Source: Flexistipes sinusarabici DSM 4947 (GTDB taxonomy: Bacteria > Chrysiogenota > Deferribacteres > Deferribacterales > Flexistipitaceae). From it: a stretch of 64,000 bases of DNA. The position numbers and the translations under genes are program-made. A model generated the notes under the pieces. That model saw only the letters and a program-made list of their open reading frames with translations, ran no database searches and was not told the DNA's origin. The DNA lies in assembly GCF_000218625.1 (NCBI RefSeq), contig NC_015672.1, positions 1,773,451-1,837,450 on the forward strand, read 5' to 3'. Below, in pieces: positions 15,532-25,914 of the stretch (its first letter is position 1; every line of letters starts with the position of its first letter).

Positions 15532-16275
15532 TTGGCAGGACACAGTAAATGGGCAAACATAAAACACCGTAAAGCGGCTCAGGATGCAAAAAAAGGGAAG
15601 GTTTTCACAAAAGTCGCTAAAGAGATAACCGTGGCAGCTAAGCTTGGCGGCGGTGATCCTGAAATGAACCCGCGTCTGAGAATGGCACTGGACAAGGCAA
15701 AAGCTGTTAATTTACCTAAAGATAATGTGGACAGAGCTATAAAAAAAGGAACCGGAGAAGGTAACGAAGCAAACTTTGAAGACGTTATGTATGAAGGCTA
15801 CGGTCCGGAAGGTGTGGCTATACTTGTCCAGGCACTTACGGACAATAAAAACAGAACCGTTTCTGAAGTACGCAGCACAATGGCTAAGAAAAACGGAAAT
15901 ATGGGTGAAGCAGGATGTGTTTCCTGGATTTTTGAGAAGAAAGGTGTGATAAGCATCCCCCTTAACAACGTCGGAGAGGACCAGATAATGTCATTGGCTA
16001 TTGATGCAGGTGCCGAAGATGTGGAAACGGGTGATGACTCATACGAAATAATTTGTGACCCCGCAGACTACGAAGAGGTAAAAAAGACAATTGAGTCGGA
16101 AAGCATTTCATACGAATATGCCGAAGTAACCATGAGACCGAAAACAACTATAGAAGTAAAAGGGAATAATGCCAAAAAAGTTATTAACCTTATTGAAGCA
16201 CTGGAAGACTTGGATGACGTTCAGGAAGTTTATGCAAATTTTGACATAGATGACAGTGAATTAGAGGACGAATAA
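15532..16275 (+). CDS. yebC: YebC/PmpR-family protein
   Basis: 247 aa, three-domain YebC fold: MAGHSKWANIKHRKAAQDAK at the N-terminus, YEGYGPEGVAILVQALTDN in the middle and MRPKTTIEV near the C-terminus. Members act as transcriptional regulators, and some help ribosomes pass polyproline stretches. The start codon is TTG, set by GGAGGAAAAA. It begins a three-gene operon with ruvC (2-nt gap) and ruvA, an arrangement seen across many bacteria. Confidence 0.96.
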   Translation: MAGHSKWANIKHRKAAQDAKKGKVFTKVAKEITVAAKLGGGDPEMNPRLRMALDKAKAVNLPKDNVDRAIKKGTGEGNEANFEDVMYEGYGPEGVAILVQALTDNKNRTVSEVRSTMAKKNGNMGEAGCVSWIFEKKGVISIPLNNVGEDQIMSLAIDAGAEDVETGDDSYEIICDPADYEEVKKTIESESISYEYAEVTMRPKTTIEVKGNNAKKVINLIEALEDLDDVQEVYANFDIDDSELEDE

Positions 16276-16277
16276 CG

Positions 16278-16769
16278 TTGATTATCTTCGGAATAGATCC
16301 CGGCCTCAACAATACTGGCGTAGGTATTCTGGACGTCTATGAGAAAAAAATATCTTATAATACACACTGTGTTATAAAGACCAATGCCAAAAATTCTCTG
16401 CCCGAGCGCCTTAAAACAATTTGCTCTTCACTGCAGAACCTTTACACTGAATATAAACCTGAGTATGCTGCTGTGGAAGATATTTTCTATTCGGTAAATG
16501 TAAAAAGTGCAATTCTATTGGGACAGACACGAGGAGCCATAATTGCCACCTTGTTGGGATGCAACGTTGAAATGTTTGAATTCACCGCATTGCAGATAAA
16601 AAAATCTGTTGTGGGATACGGCAAAGCCGATAAACATCAGGTAAAAAAACTAGTGGAACTTCACTTGGGGAAAACATTTGATAAAAAGATCCCCCTTGAT
16701 GCAACTGATGCCCTGGCCTGCGGGATTTGCCTCGGACTGAGTTTAACAGGAAAATACAATGTTTTATAG
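16278..16769 (+). CDS. ruvC: Holliday-junction endonuclease RuvC
   Basis: 163 aa. Homodimeric resolvase that nicks four-way junctions during recombination repair. The metal-binding acidic residues are D in FGIDPGLNNTG, E in AAVEDIFYSVN, and the D pair in PLDATDALACGIC. The start is TTG. It overlaps ruvA by 11 nt. Normal length. Confidence 0.97.
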   Translation: MIIFGIDPGLNNTGVGILDVYEKKISYNTHCVIKTNAKNSLPERLKTICSSLQNLYTEYKPEYAAVEDIFYSVNVKSAILLGQTRGAIIATLLGCNVEMFEFTALQIKKSVVGYGKADKHQVKKLVELHLGKTFDKKIPLDATDALACGICLGLSLTGKYNVL

Positions 16770-17331
16770 TATTTCCGGCACCTTAGTACATAAAGAACCC
16801 GGTAAGGTTGTATTGGAAACCGGCGGCATTGCTTATGAAATTCTGATTGCACTGAACACTTTTTCCGCTCTTCCTGAATCCGGATTCTCTGTAAAGCTTT
16901 ATACCCATCTTATTATCAGAGAAGACGGTATGTATTTATACGGTTTTCTGGATGAGCAGGAGAAACGTATTTTTTTGCTGTTGAACACAGTATCCAAAGT
17001 GGGTCCCAAGCTTTCGCTGGCTGTGTTATCCGGGATATCAACACAAAAACTTAAAGATGCCATTTTGAGCAATGATTATCCACTCATTGCCACAATTCCG
17101 GGGATAGGCAAGAAGACTGCCGAAAGAATTGTACTGGAGTTAAGGGATAAGTTTGATGAGGTATTTGAACCGGTGGAGCAGAGATCTTCTGCAGCCGAGG
17201 ATGTTTTGAGTGCTCTGGCAAATCTCGGATACAAGGGACAGGACTGTAAAAATATTGTGACAAAACTTTCAGGCGATTACGACGATTTTGAAACCCTTCT
17301 TAAAGAATCACTGAAAAAACTTTCCAAATAA
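16759..17331 (+). CDS. ruvA: Holliday-junction DNA helicase subunit RuvA
   Basis: 190 aa. The tetramer binds four-way junctions and loads the RuvB motor. Domain I is an OB fold (residues 1-63, MFYSISGTLVHKEPGKVVLE), domain II holds two helix-hairpin-helix motifs (LLNTVSKVGPKLSL, IATIPGIGKKTAERIVLELRD), and domain III (about 140-190) contacts RuvB. ruvB is not next to it, as it is in many genomes. A CA/CT-rich stretch follows the stop, then the convergent glycosyltransferase gene. Confidence 0.97.
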   Translation: MFYSISGTLVHKEPGKVVLETGGIAYEILIALNTFSALPESGFSVKLYTHLIIREDGMYLYGFLDEQEKRIFLLLNTVSKVGPKLSLAVLSGISTQKLKDAILSNDYPLIATIPGIGKKTAERIVLELRDKFDEVFEPVEQRSSAAEDVLSALANLGYKGQDCKNIVTKLSGDYDDFETLLKESLKKLSK

Positions 17332-17339
17332 ACACAAGC

Positions 17340-17398
17340 CGGCAGGCTCTCTCACACTCACACACACTCACTCTCACATTCACGTGCGCTCTCACAGT
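17340..17398. repeat. Low-complexity CA/CT-rich tract
   Basis: About 55 bp of imperfect CTCACA/CACTCA units between the convergent ends of ruvA and the glycosyltransferase gene. One strand is nearly pyrimidine-plus-A. No hairpin is evident. It may vary in length between strains. Confidence 0.6.
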
Positions 17399-18459
17399 CA
17401 AACATTATTGTTAACAGCTTTCATATAATCTTCGTAAAATTTTTTTTCACTAAATAAAAATGTTTTGTCAGAATGATGCATAATTTTATCCGCCAGCCCA
17501 TCAATATCGTTTTTGGAATATATATTTTCTTCAGGAATTATTTCAGGTAAAACCCCGACATCTGAAGCAACAACAGGGATACCTTCGGCCATAATTTCAA
17601 AAGCCACACGGCAAACGGCTTCTGAACCGGTGGAAGCAACCACCCCGAGATCCAATGCACTCAGACAGTCAGCAATGTCATCTCTGTAGCCTGTTATTAC
17701 AGATATTTCTTCGATTCCGTTTTCCTTTAAAAGGTTCTTTATATCCTCATTTGACAGGTTAGTTTCATAACCAATCAAAACAAGACGTATATTCTCCATC
17801 CCCTTAGCATAATAAAGCTTGCCTACAGCCTTTATCAGATTCTCATGACCCTTAACATAATCAAACCTGCCCACAATCCCCACAACATAATCTTTTTCTC
17901 CGAAACCCATTTCTTCTCTTACCTTCGCTCTTCCTTTTTCACTATAAATAAATTTTTTATCATCAACCCCTCCGTAGACAACACTGATTTTTGACGGGCT
18001 GACTCCAAGATTTTCCACATATTTATTTTTTATAATCTCCGCAGATGTAATAATTCTGTCGCAAACAGAGTGAATAAAATAATTAAAAAATCCCTTTTTG
18101 GGCTCACGGATATCGCCCCGTGTACGAATAAGTTTAAAAGATTTTTTATTGAGAACTTTTTTAAAGGCAAAATACCAGAAAAACTCACCGCGGTGACAGT
18201 TCACAACGTCGGGATTAAAACGTTTTAAAAGTTTATTCACTTTAAGAATATTGAGAAAAACTTTTACCGGATTATTAGTGTTCAGATCAAATTCAGCTGT
18301 TTCAAGATGATACTGCCCGGCTTTATCCATCGGGGGTGTGCCTGGTAAGCCGAGAACAATAACGTCATGTCCATAATCTTTCAAAATTTTTGAAAGATTT
18401 ACGGCGTACCAGGCAGTAGCATTGTACCATCTGACATTTACAACATGTAAAAATCTCAT
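17398..18459 (-). CDS. GT4-type glycosyltransferase
   Basis: 353 aa, GT-B fold. N-terminal acceptor domain: MRFLHVVNVRWYNATAWYAV. C-terminal nucleotide-sugar domain: VGIVGRFDYVKGHENLIKAV (glycosyl transferases group 1) and the E-x7-E-like motif in GSEAVCRVAFEIMAEGIPVVA. It probably transfers a sugar in lipopolysaccharide or another surface glycan; the substrate cannot be predicted. It starts 8 nt after ftsZ on the same strand, so it appears to be the distal gene of the division cluster. Confidence 0.85.
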   Translation of the reverse strand: MRFLHVVNVRWYNATAWYAVNLSKILKDYGHDVIVLGLPGTPPMDKAGQYHLETAEFDLNTNNPVKVFLNILKVNKLLKRFNPDVVNCHRGEFFWYFAFKKVLNKKSFKLIRTRGDIREPKKGFFNYFIHSVCDRIITSAEIIKNKYVENLGVSPSKISVVYGGVDDKKFIYSEKGRAKVREEMGFGEKDYVVGIVGRFDYVKGHENLIKAVGKLYYAKGMENIRLVLIGYETNLSNEDIKNLLKENGIEEISVITGYRDDIADCLSALDLGVVASTGSEAVCRVAFEIMAEGIPVVASDVGVLPEIIPEENIYSKNDIDGLADKIMHHSDKTFLFSEKKFYEDYMKAVNNNV

Positions 18460-18467
18460 TCTGCTGC

Positions 18468-19601
18468 TTAATCAGCCTGTTTCCTCAGATAAGTGGGAAT
18501 TTCAAATTCCTCCTCATCAAAATCGTCCAGCGTCTTTAGCCCTCTGTCCATTTTCTTAATATTATTAACTTTTTTTATAATAGATGAACTCTCAGGCGTG
18601 GATTTTTTCACATATTCATCCAGATTAACAGTTTTTGTATTTTCCTTAACCTTGCCTATACCGGTTGCAACAATAGTAACTTTGATTTTACCTTCCATAT
18701 TCTCATCAATAACCACACCTTTGTAAATTGCAGCATCTTCACCGGCATTTTCATAGATAAGCTGAGCTATATTCTGGATTTCAAACATGGTCAAATCGCT
18801 TCCACCCGTAATATTAATCAGAATGCCCTGGGAACCTCTTATATCGGCATCTGCAAGCAGAGGACTCATCAGTGCACGTTTGGCAGCTTCTTCATCCCTG
18901 CTCTCTCCTGATGCTTCACCTATGCCCATAAGTGCCATTCCCCGGGAGCTCATAATCGCTTTAACATCGGCAAAATCCACATTGATATATCCGTCGCTGT
19001 TAATTGTATCCGAGATACCCTGCACACCCTGTCTTAGTACATCATCGGCAATTCTGAAAGCTTCCTGAAACGAAGTGGTTTTGTCGATAATATCTAAAAG
19101 CCTGTCATTGGGAACCACGATAAATGTATCCACGTGTTCCTTCAGGAACTTCATCCCCTGGTCTGCAAATTCATTTCTCCGTTTTCCTTCCCAGTAAAAC
19201 GGCTTAGAAACAACCGCCACTGTTAGCGCTCCCAGGTCTTTTGCAATACTTGCAATGACAGGAGCTGAGCCGGTGCCTGTACCACCGCCCATTCCGGCAG
19301 TAATAAAGACAAGATCTGAGCCCCTGAGTGCATCTTCAATAGCTTCGGCATCCTCAACTGCAGCCTTTCTTCCCACTTCGGGGTTTCCGCCGGCTCCCAG
19401 TCCTTTGGTCAGCTGTGTTCCCAGCTGAATTTTAAGCGGTGCCCTGTTTTTAGACAAAGCCTGAGCATCGGTATTGGCAGAAATAAAATCCACACCATCA
19501 ATACCGGCCTTAATCATGTTGGTGATGGCATTCCCGCCGGCTCCACCAACGCCGATTACCTTAATAACTGCACCTTGTGCAATTTCCTGAAATTCAAACA
19601 T
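18468..19601 (-). CDS. ftsZ: Cell division protein FtsZ
   Basis: 377-aa tubulin-like GTPase that forms the Z ring. Motifs include [16 protein letters not shown], the tubulin signature [13 protein letters not shown] (about residues 105-118), and the T7 loop with [11 protein letters not shown]. The conserved C-terminal peptide that binds FtsA is present ([16 protein letters not shown]). The start is ATG at 19601 with GGGGGTG upstream; GTG at 19610 is within that SD. It lies 20 nt after ftsA. Confidence 0.98.
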   Translation of the reverse strand: MFEFQEIAQGAVIKVIGVGGAGGNAITNMIKAGIDGVDFISANTDAQALSKNRAPLKIQLGTQLTKGLGAGGNPEVGRKAAVEDAEAIEDALRGSDLVFITAGMGGGTGTGSAPVIASIAKDLGALTVAVVSKPFYWEGKRRNEFADQGMKFLKEHVDTFIVVPNDRLLDIIDKTTSFQEAFRIADDVLRQGVQGISDTINSDGYINVDFADVKAIMSSRGMALMGIGEASGESRDEEAAKRALMSPLLADADIRGSQGILINITGGSDLTMFEIQNIAQLIYENAGEDAAIYKGVVIDENMEGKIKVTIVATGIGKVKENTKTVNLDEYVKKSTPESSSIIKKVNNIKKMDRGLKTLDDFDEEEFEIPTYLRKQAD

Positions 19602-19621
19602 AATATTCACCCCCGTAAAGT

Positions 19622-20854
19622 TTAGAAAAACTCTCCAAACCAGCTTTTCATTCTATCCAAAACTTTTCTGAATACTTTCTCATCGCTTCCTCTGGAAATT
19701 TTCACCTGTTGGTGCCCCTTTTTGGCAGCATGCAGAGTAAGACCAACACCTGTTGCATAAACAGGATTTTCCACAATATCAGTCAAACCACCGATGCCCT
19801 GAGGTCTGCCAACTCTGACCGGTACCTCAAAAATAGAAGAGGCCAGATATTCAATTCCCTCAAGATTTGAAATACCGCCGGTTACCACAATCCCGGCACC
19901 CAGTATTTCAAGAAGCTGCTTTTTCTGTAGTTCTCCCAGAAACATCTGGAAAATTTCCTCACTTCTCGCCTGCAGAATTTGGGTCAGTACAGGTCTTGAA
20001 ATTTTTCTGGGAGGTCTTCCGCCCACTGAAGGCACATTTATGACTTCATCTTCGGAAACAAAGTCCATCCAGACACAACCGTGTTCCTTTTTAACCTTCT
20101 CTGCTTCAGATTCCGGTGTATTCAATCCAATAGATAAGTCCCTGGTAAAATTATTCCCACCAATGGAAAGAACAGCTGTATGGTAAACCGCATTCCGTTT
20201 ATAAACAGCCATATCGGTCGTGCCGCCTCCTCCATCGATAAGACATACACCGATCTCTTTTTCATCTTCCGACAACACGGCTTCGCTGGAAGCAAGCTGC
20301 TCAAGAACAATATCATCCACTGAAATTCCAGCCCTTTCGCAACTTTTTAGAATATTCTGGGCACTACTCACCGCTCCGGTAACAATATGAACATCCACTT
20401 CAAGTCTTACCCCGTTCATTCCTATGGGATCTTTTATCTCCGTCTGTCCGTCCAGAATAAACTGCTGAGGAATAACATGAAGGACTTCACTGCCGATAGG
20501 CACATCAACTGCCGAAGCAGATTCAATGGCTCTTTCCACATCTTTCCTGCTCACTTCTCTGTTTTTTACGGCAATTATACCTCTTGAATTAAAACTTTTA
20601 ACATGTCCCCCTGCAATACCTGCACAAACGTTCTTTACCTGAACACCGGCCATTCTTTCGGCTTCTCTTAAAGCCTCAATTATAGCTTTAACAGTACCAT
20701 CAATATTAATCACCACTCCCTTTCTTAAACCGGAGCTCGGTACACACCCAAGGCCGATTATATCCAAACTGTCATCATTATTTTTTCGGCCGATTACTGC
20801 ACAGATTTTAGTGGTCCCTATATCTAAACCTGCATAAATATTATCCTGTTTCAT
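19622..20854 (-). CDS. ftsA: Cell division protein FtsA
   Basis: 410-aa actin-like membrane tether for FtsZ. ATPase-fold motifs include [17 protein letters not shown] (phosphate 1), [18 protein letters not shown] (phosphate 2) and [13 protein letters not shown] (adenosine). The SHS2 insertion (1C domain) is at about 85-165. The C-terminal amphipathic membrane helix is visible in [14 protein letters not shown]. It overlaps ftsQ by 14 nt. Confidence 0.97.
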   Translation of the reverse strand: MKQDNIYAGLDIGTTKICAVIGRKNNDDSLDIIGLGCVPSSGLRKGVVINIDGTVKAIIEALREAERMAGVQVKNVCAGIAGGHVKSFNSRGIIAVKNREVSRKDVERAIESASAVDVPIGSEVLHVIPQQFILDGQTEIKDPIGMNGVRLEVDVHIVTGAVSSAQNILKSCERAGISVDDIVLEQLASSEAVLSEDEKEIGVCLIDGGGGTTDMAVYKRNAVYHTAVLSIGGNNFTRDLSIGLNTPESEAEKVKKEHGCVWMDFVSEDEVINVPSVGGRPPRKISRPVLTQILQARSEEIFQMFLGELQKKQLLEILGAGIVVTGGISNLEGIEYLASSIFEVPVRVGRPQGIGGLTDIVENPVYATGVGLTLHAAKKGHQQVKISRGSDEKVFRKVLDRMKSWFGEFF

Positions 20855-21524
20855 TCAGCACCCCTTTTACATAAATTTTCTCAGGCACTCTCAAATCAAG
20901 ATATTCAAGGGATGAATATCTCTTTGTCAAAAAGTCCTTTAGCCGGTATGCTTTTAAAAAAGCATCAGGACTGTATGAGCCTTTTATTTCATAACTGTCT
21001 TTGTATATCGTGAAATAGGATTCTTTTAAAACAATCTTTCTATAATTATTCAGCGAGCCCTTTTTGTAGATTTCAGCAAAATTTTCTAAATAGGATGAGC
21101 CAACGGTATCTTTCATAAACACACTTATATCATTCTCACTGCAGCTTACCTGGATTTTTTTGGAGTTATACGTATAAACAAAACAGCCGTTTCTATTTTT
21201 GTATGTAAACAACCCCTTATTTTCATAAACAATTATTTTTACCGTAGAAGGCCAGATACGTTTTATTTCCACTCTTTCAATCCATTTGTCTTGGGTTATT
21301 TTTTCAGCCCTGACATCAAACTTGAAAAGGTTCTCACCCAGGTGTTTTTCATACATTTTTTTAAGTCTTTCTCCGTTTCCATTGATTACACCGGAGATTT
21401 CTATATTTTTCACATCAAAGTAATCGGAGCTGAAAATCATTTCTTTTACATTAGGATAAGCCCAAAAAGCGATAAGCAATAACATTGCAATCATAAAAAC
21501 AGCTTTCAGATAAAATTTAATCAT
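20841..21524 (-). CDS. ftsQ: Cell division protein FtsQ (POTRA domain)
   Basis: 227-aa bitopic divisome protein. The TM helix lies near the N-terminus (FYLKAVFMIAMLLLIAFWAY), followed by the POTRA domain (FDVKNIEISGVINGNGERL) and the FtsQ/DivIB domain (IERVEIKRIWPSTVKIIVYE). It links FtsL to the ring. The start ATG at 21524 overlaps the ddl stop by 8 nt (ATGATTAA). The earlier in-frame codon at 21569 would lie well inside ddl. Confidence 0.93.
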   Translation of the reverse strand: MIKFYLKAVFMIAMLLLIAFWAYPNVKEMIFSSDYFDVKNIEISGVINGNGERLKKMYEKHLGENLFKFDVRAEKITQDKWIERVEIKRIWPSTVKIIVYENKGLFTYKNRNGCFVYTYNSKKIQVSCSENDISVFMKDTVGSSYLENFAEIYKKGSLNNYRKIVLKESYFTIYKDSYEIKGSYSPDAFLKAYRLKDFLTKRYSSLEYLDLRVPEKIYVKGVLNETG

Positions 21525-22422
21525 GAGATTCTCCACTCGTGTATAGTATTTCCTCCACAAGTTGTTCAAAATTTATTCCAGCTTCGGCTGCTGCCTGCGG
21601 CAAAAGGCTCGTCTCTGTCATCCCCGGCAATGTGTTTATTTCAAGTATATACGGTGTGTTTTCCTTATAGATAAAATCCACTCTGCCGTATCCTGTGCAC
21701 CCTGCGGCATTAAATGCCTTGAGTGCCGTATCTTTAATTTCAGCCATTTCCTTCTCTGTGCACCCTGTATCAAAAAGGTATTCGGTTTTTCCTTTGGTGT
21801 ATTTGGACTCATAATCGTAAAAACCGCTCTCCGGTTTTATCCAGATCGGCGGCAGTGCCTTGTCACCTAAAATACCCACTGTAATCTCTTTTCCGTCTAA
21901 AAATTTTTCCACAACTATTTTGCCATCATACTGGCCGGCAATCTTCAGAGCTCTTTTATACTCAGCTTCCTGTTTTACAATGGATATACCTATTGTAGAC
22001 CCCTCTCTGGCCGGCTTCACCACACACGGCAGAAAAGGAGGCTTTTGGTTATCTTTTGATGCAATTACAAATTCGGCTGTCGGAAGACCGGCTCCTCTTA
22101 AAATATATTTTGAGTAAGCTTTATCAAAGGCAAGGCAGCTTGCGGCGACCCCTGAGCCGGTATACGGTATTTTCAGAGATTCCAGAACAGCCTGAATTTT
22201 TCCATCCTCTCCAAATTTACCGTGTAAGCCGTTAACACAAATATCGGGTTTTATTTCCAGCAATTCTTTAAAAAAATTACCCCCTATATCCATAAAAATA
22301 ATATTTTTATACCCGTTCTTTTTTAATGAATTGCCCATAGCTGTACCGGTGGTCAGTGAAACTTCTCTTTCACTTGAAAATCCGCCGTAAAGAACAACTA
22401 TTCTCATGTTCTTATTAATCAT
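21517..22422 (-). CDS. ddl: D-alanine--D-alanine ligase
   Basis: 301-aa ATP-grasp enzyme that makes D-Ala-D-Ala for the peptidoglycan stem. Motifs include VLYGGFSSEREVSLTTG, VVKPAREGSTIGISIV, GYGRVDFIY and the C-terminal EINTLPGMTETSLLPQAA loop. The start at 22422 overlaps the murC stop as ATGA; an ATG at 22407 is a possible alternative. murB, often between murC and ddl, is missing here. Confidence 0.97.
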   Translation of the reverse strand: MINKNMRIVVLYGGFSSEREVSLTTGTAMGNSLKKNGYKNIIFMDIGGNFFKELLEIKPDICVNGLHGKFGEDGKIQAVLESLKIPYTGSGVAASCLAFDKAYSKYILRGAGLPTAEFVIASKDNQKPPFLPCVVKPAREGSTIGISIVKQEAEYKRALKIAGQYDGKIVVEKFLDGKEITVGILGDKALPPIWIKPESGFYDYESKYTKGKTEYLFDTGCTEKEMAEIKDTALKAFNAAGCTGYGRVDFIYKENTPYILEINTLPGMTETSLLPQAAAEAGINFEQLVEEILYTSGESHD

Positions 22423-23795
22423 TTATCCTCCAAAGCCTTTGCAAGTTCGGATGAAAAATTTGTAATATCACCAGCTCCGAGTGTTAAAAAAACCGTCTTC
22501 CGGTTTTTATAATTATCAATGTATTGTAAGAAATCCGAAAGCTTTTCTATATAAAGTACATCTTTAAACCCGTGCTTTTTTATTTCTGCAACCAGCCTCT
22601 CTGAGTTAACATTCTCAATGGGATCTTCGCTGGCAGCATATATATCAGTGACATAAAGCTCATCTGCATCAAAAAAACATTTGGCAAAATCTGTCATTAA
22701 GGCCGATGTTCTGGAATATCTGTGGGGCTGGAAAACAGCTACCACCCTGTAATTGGGGAAAGCTTCTCTCACTGCCCTAAGGGTTGTGGAAATTTCCGTG
22801 GGATGATGACCGTAATCATCAATAACTTTAACATTATCACTGTCAAGTCTCAGAGTCAGTCTCCTCTGAACTCCCTGAAAATTTTCCAGCCCTTTCTTTA
22901 TTCTGTCAAATGGTATTTCCAGCTCAAATCCTACTGCTATTGAAGCCAAAGCATTGAGAACATTATGTTCACCGGGCAGTGCAAGTTTAACCCTTCCAAT
23001 TTTCTCACCGTGCAGTAAAACCTCAAAGGATACGGAAAAACCTGTACGCTTGATATCATAACAGCTCACATCCGCTTTTGCGCTTAAACCGTAAGTTGTA
23101 AATCTTTTTTCAATATAAGGAATGATATCCGTTACATTCAAATCATCTATACAGATAATATTTACCCCGTAAAAAGGAACTTTGTTGGCAAAACGGATAA
23201 AAGCATTTTTCAAATCGTCCATATCTTCATAGGCGTCCAGATGCTCAAGATCTATATTTGTAATCACAGAAACAGTGGGATAAAGCATTAGAAAAGATCT
23301 GTCACTCTCATCGGCTTCGGAAACCATAAATTCGCTCTTTCCCACCAACGCATTGTTGTAATCCCTGTTAAGACGGCCACCTATCACTACAGTGGGGTCA
23401 AAATCCGCATAATACAGGATTTCACCAATCATGGAAGTAGTAGTTGTTTTACCGTGGCTGCCGGCAACTACTATTGAATATTTCATACGCATAAGTTCCG
23501 CAAGCATCTCCGCCCTCTTAATAACAGGGATATAGTTATCCTTTGCCCGGACAAGCTCAGGATTGTCTAATCTAACGGCTGATGAATATACAACCAGATC
23601 TGCTCCGCCGACATTGTCTGCACTGTGTCCCTGTATAACCTCTATCCCGAGATTAGAGAGCCTTTCAACTGTGGAGTTTCTGGCGGTATCAGAGCCTGTC
23701 ACAATAAAGCCGAGATTGTGAAGTACTTCTGCTATCCCGCTCATACCTATTCCGCCTATACCAACAAAATGTATTTTCTTAATTTTGCCAAACAT
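22419..23795 (-). CDS. murC: UDP-N-acetylmuramate--L-alanine ligase
   Basis: 458 aa. Adds L-Ala to UDP-MurNAc. Three Mur-ligase domains: N-terminal Rossmann (HFVGIGGIGMSGIAEVL), central ATPase with P-loop AGSHGKTTTTSMIG, and C-terminal domain with DDYGHHPTEI and FQPHRYSRT. Its start overlaps the murG stop by 1 nt (TAATG). Confidence 0.98.
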   Translation of the reverse strand: MFGKIKKIHFVGIGGIGMSGIAEVLHNLGFIVTGSDTARNSTVERLSNLGIEVIQGHSADNVGGADLVVYSSAVRLDNPELVRAKDNYIPVIKRAEMLAELMRMKYSIVVAGSHGKTTTTSMIGEILYYADFDPTVVIGGRLNRDYNNALVGKSEFMVSEADESDRSFLMLYPTVSVITNIDLEHLDAYEDMDDLKNAFIRFANKVPFYGVNIICIDDLNVTDIIPYIEKRFTTYGLSAKADVSCYDIKRTGFSVSFEVLLHGEKIGRVKLALPGEHNVLNALASIAVGFELEIPFDRIKKGLENFQGVQRRLTLRLDSDNVKVIDDYGHHPTEISTTLRAVREAFPNYRVVAVFQPHRYSRTSALMTDFAKCFFDADELYVTDIYAASEDPIENVNSERLVAEIKKHGFKDVLYIEKLSDFLQYIDNYKNRKTVFLTLGAGDITNFSSELAKALEDK

Positions 23796-24838
23796 TACAC
23801 AAACCCCATTTCCGATAATATAATCTCAGAAGCATTAAACCTTTTCACAGATGCCAGTTTCCTTGAAAAGCCGTTATAGTTTTTAAACAAAGACATTATT
23901 TTTTTACAAAAATTTTCAGGAGTTGCTTCATCTTCTGTCAATACATAACCGTACCCATGCTCCTCAAAGAATTTAGCATTAAAATACTGATGATTATCAG
24001 CTGCCAACTTGAGCGGTATAAAAACAGCAGGTCGTTTTGCATACATAATTTCATAAACAGAGCCGGATCCCGCTCTGGAAACCACTGCATCACTCCATTT
24101 TAAAGCGTCCTGAATATCATTAACATAATCCGTTATTTCCAGATTCTCACCTTCGCATACGCCGTATTTTGACTTATATCCTTCAACGGTCTCATTATAA
24201 AGCATTGAACCTGTCTGATGTTTAATCTCAATACCTTCTTTTTTCAGCCGTTCAAAAGATTCAATCATCAGCCTGTTGATAAAACGGCTCCCCTGGCTTC
24301 CGCCGAGCACCAAAAGATGCCTGGAGTGCTCATATTTGGGCTCAATTTCAGCAATTCCTTCACGCACAGGATTCCCCGTTAAAACTGCTTCCGGTATTTC
24401 CATATTTTTAATTTCAAAACTTACAAATACCTTCTTTGCAAATTTCACAAAGAATCTGTTGGCAAAACCCATAACGGAATTCTGCTCATGGACATAAATT
24501 TCGCATCTCTTTAACAGGGCAGCCAGGCCTGCTGCAGCTGAGGCAAAACCGCCCAGGAGAAGCACTTTGTCACTGCGTTTTATAATCTTCATATTTTTCA
24601 AAACCTGAACTGACAGCTTTGAAAAACTTTTTATTTTGTATAAAAACCCTTTTCCCTTTACCGGTGTAACATGCTGAACGATAAAAGGATAATGCAGGGG
24701 TGAAAGAATTTTACTATCAACAGTCCTGTCAGAAACCATAAAGATAATATCAACTTTCTTTCTCTCCAGTTTTTCTGCTATAGCGATACCGGGATAAAGA
24801 TGTCCTCCGGTTCCGCCTCCGGCCAGCACTACCCTCAT
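23795..24838 (-). CDS. murG: UDP-GlcNAc:lipid I N-acetylglucosaminyltransferase MurG
   Basis: 347-aa peripheral membrane GT-B enzyme that converts lipid I to lipid II. The N-terminal glycine loop is AGGGTGGHLYPGIAIAEKL, the second G loop VLGGSQGSRFIN, and the donor-binding region VVSRAGSGSVYEIM. ATGA overlap with ftsW. Normal length. Confidence 0.97.
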   Translation of the reverse strand: MRVVLAGGGTGGHLYPGIAIAEKLERKKVDIIFMVSDRTVDSKILSPLHYPFIVQHVTPVKGKGFLYKIKSFSKLSVQVLKNMKIIKRSDKVLLLGGFASAAAGLAALLKRCEIYVHEQNSVMGFANRFFVKFAKKVFVSFEIKNMEIPEAVLTGNPVREGIAEIEPKYEHSRHLLVLGGSQGSRFINRLMIESFERLKKEGIEIKHQTGSMLYNETVEGYKSKYGVCEGENLEITDYVNDIQDALKWSDAVVSRAGSGSVYEIMYAKRPAVFIPLKLAADNHQYFNAKFFEEHGYGYVLTEDEATPENFCKKIMSLFKNYNGFSRKLASVKRFNASEIILSEMGFV

Positions 24839-25914
24839 CGCTCCTCCGCGCTTCTAAAAATGATGCCGAGTAAAAAAAGCTGGAAAACCATTGCCGAACC
24901 CCCATAACTCACAAAAGGCAGCGGGATTCCTTTTGTCGGGGTCAGTCCCAAAACAACACAGAAATGTATAACAGCTTGGTAAAAAAGGACAAAACACAGA
25001 CCCATAGTCAAATACCTTTTATATCTGTCCACATGGGAAGCCGCAATCCGCAGGCCGCATACAAACAATACCAAAATCAGTACCACCACTGCGGCTGCTC
25101 CAATAAAACCGAATTCTTCAGCAATAATTGCATAAATAAAATCCGTGTGGGCTTCAGGCAAAAAATAGAGTTTCTGTGAGCTGTTCCCCAATCCTTTTCC
25201 AAAAATGCCTCCGCTCCCCACGGCTATAAGGGACTGAATCAGTTGGTATCCTGTTGTATCGCTGTATTTCCACGGATCAATAAAGCTCAGGATGCGCTCT
25301 TTTCTGTACCCCATCATAACCAGTGAACCGAGTAAAGGAAGAATAAAAGCAATACCTGCAACCAAATGTTTCATATTCATCCCGCCTATAAAAAGAAGGG
25401 TACCCGATACAGCTATCAATAAAAAAGCAGTACCGAAATCGGGCTCAATCAGTACCAGTGATGCCAAAAAACCCAGCATCAGGCTGGCGGGCAGAAATCC
25501 TTTAACAAAAACTTTTATTTTCTGATCTTTTTTATCTAGATAATGTGCAAGATAAACAACTACTGTAAATTTAGCCAGTTCCGATGGCTGGAGACTGAGA
25601 AAAGGCAGGTTTATCCAACGGTGCGCACCGTTTATTGCCGGAAAAGCGAAAACAGATATAAGAAGTACAACCGTGAGAAAGTATATTAAAACAACCAGTT
25701 TTCTGTATACATAGAGTGGTGTTGAGTAACTGACATACATACAGCAAAGACCCACAACCATAGCTATAATCTGTTTATAAAAGAAAAACGATTCAGGTTG
25801 GCCAATACGCACAGCCTGAAGTGAGCCCGCCGAAAAGATAAATGTCAGTCCTATTACAAGGAGTATCCCAACAGAAACAAACATATAAAAGCGTTCATCC
25901 TTGTATTCAAACAT
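24835..25914 (-). CDS. ftsW: SEDS peptidoglycan polymerase FtsW
   Basis: 359 aa, about ten TM segments. SEDS-family motifs: GAHRWINLPFLSLQPSELAK with the conserved region around the catalytic extracellular loop, EPDFGTAFLLI, and GLTPTKGIPLPFVSYGGSA. It polymerises septal glycan strands with its partner PBP, encoded by ftsI upstream. It overlaps murD by 8 nt (ATGTTTGA). Confidence 0.96.
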   Translation of the reverse strand: MFEYKDERFYMFVSVGILLVIGLTFIFSAGSLQAVRIGQPESFFFYKQIIAMVVGLCCMYVSYSTPLYVYRKLVVLIYFLTVVLLISVFAFPAINGAHRWINLPFLSLQPSELAKFTVVVYLAHYLDKKDQKIKVFVKGFLPASLMLGFLASLVLIEPDFGTAFLLIAVSGTLLFIGGMNMKHLVAGIAFILPLLGSLVMMGYRKERILSFIDPWKYSDTTGYQLIQSLIAVGSGGIFGKGLGNSSQKLYFLPEAHTDFIYAIIAEEFGFIGAAAVVVLILVLFVCGLRIAASHVDRYKRYLTMGLCFVLFYQAVIHFCVVLGLTPTKGIPLPFVSYGGSAMVFQLFLLGIIFRSAEER

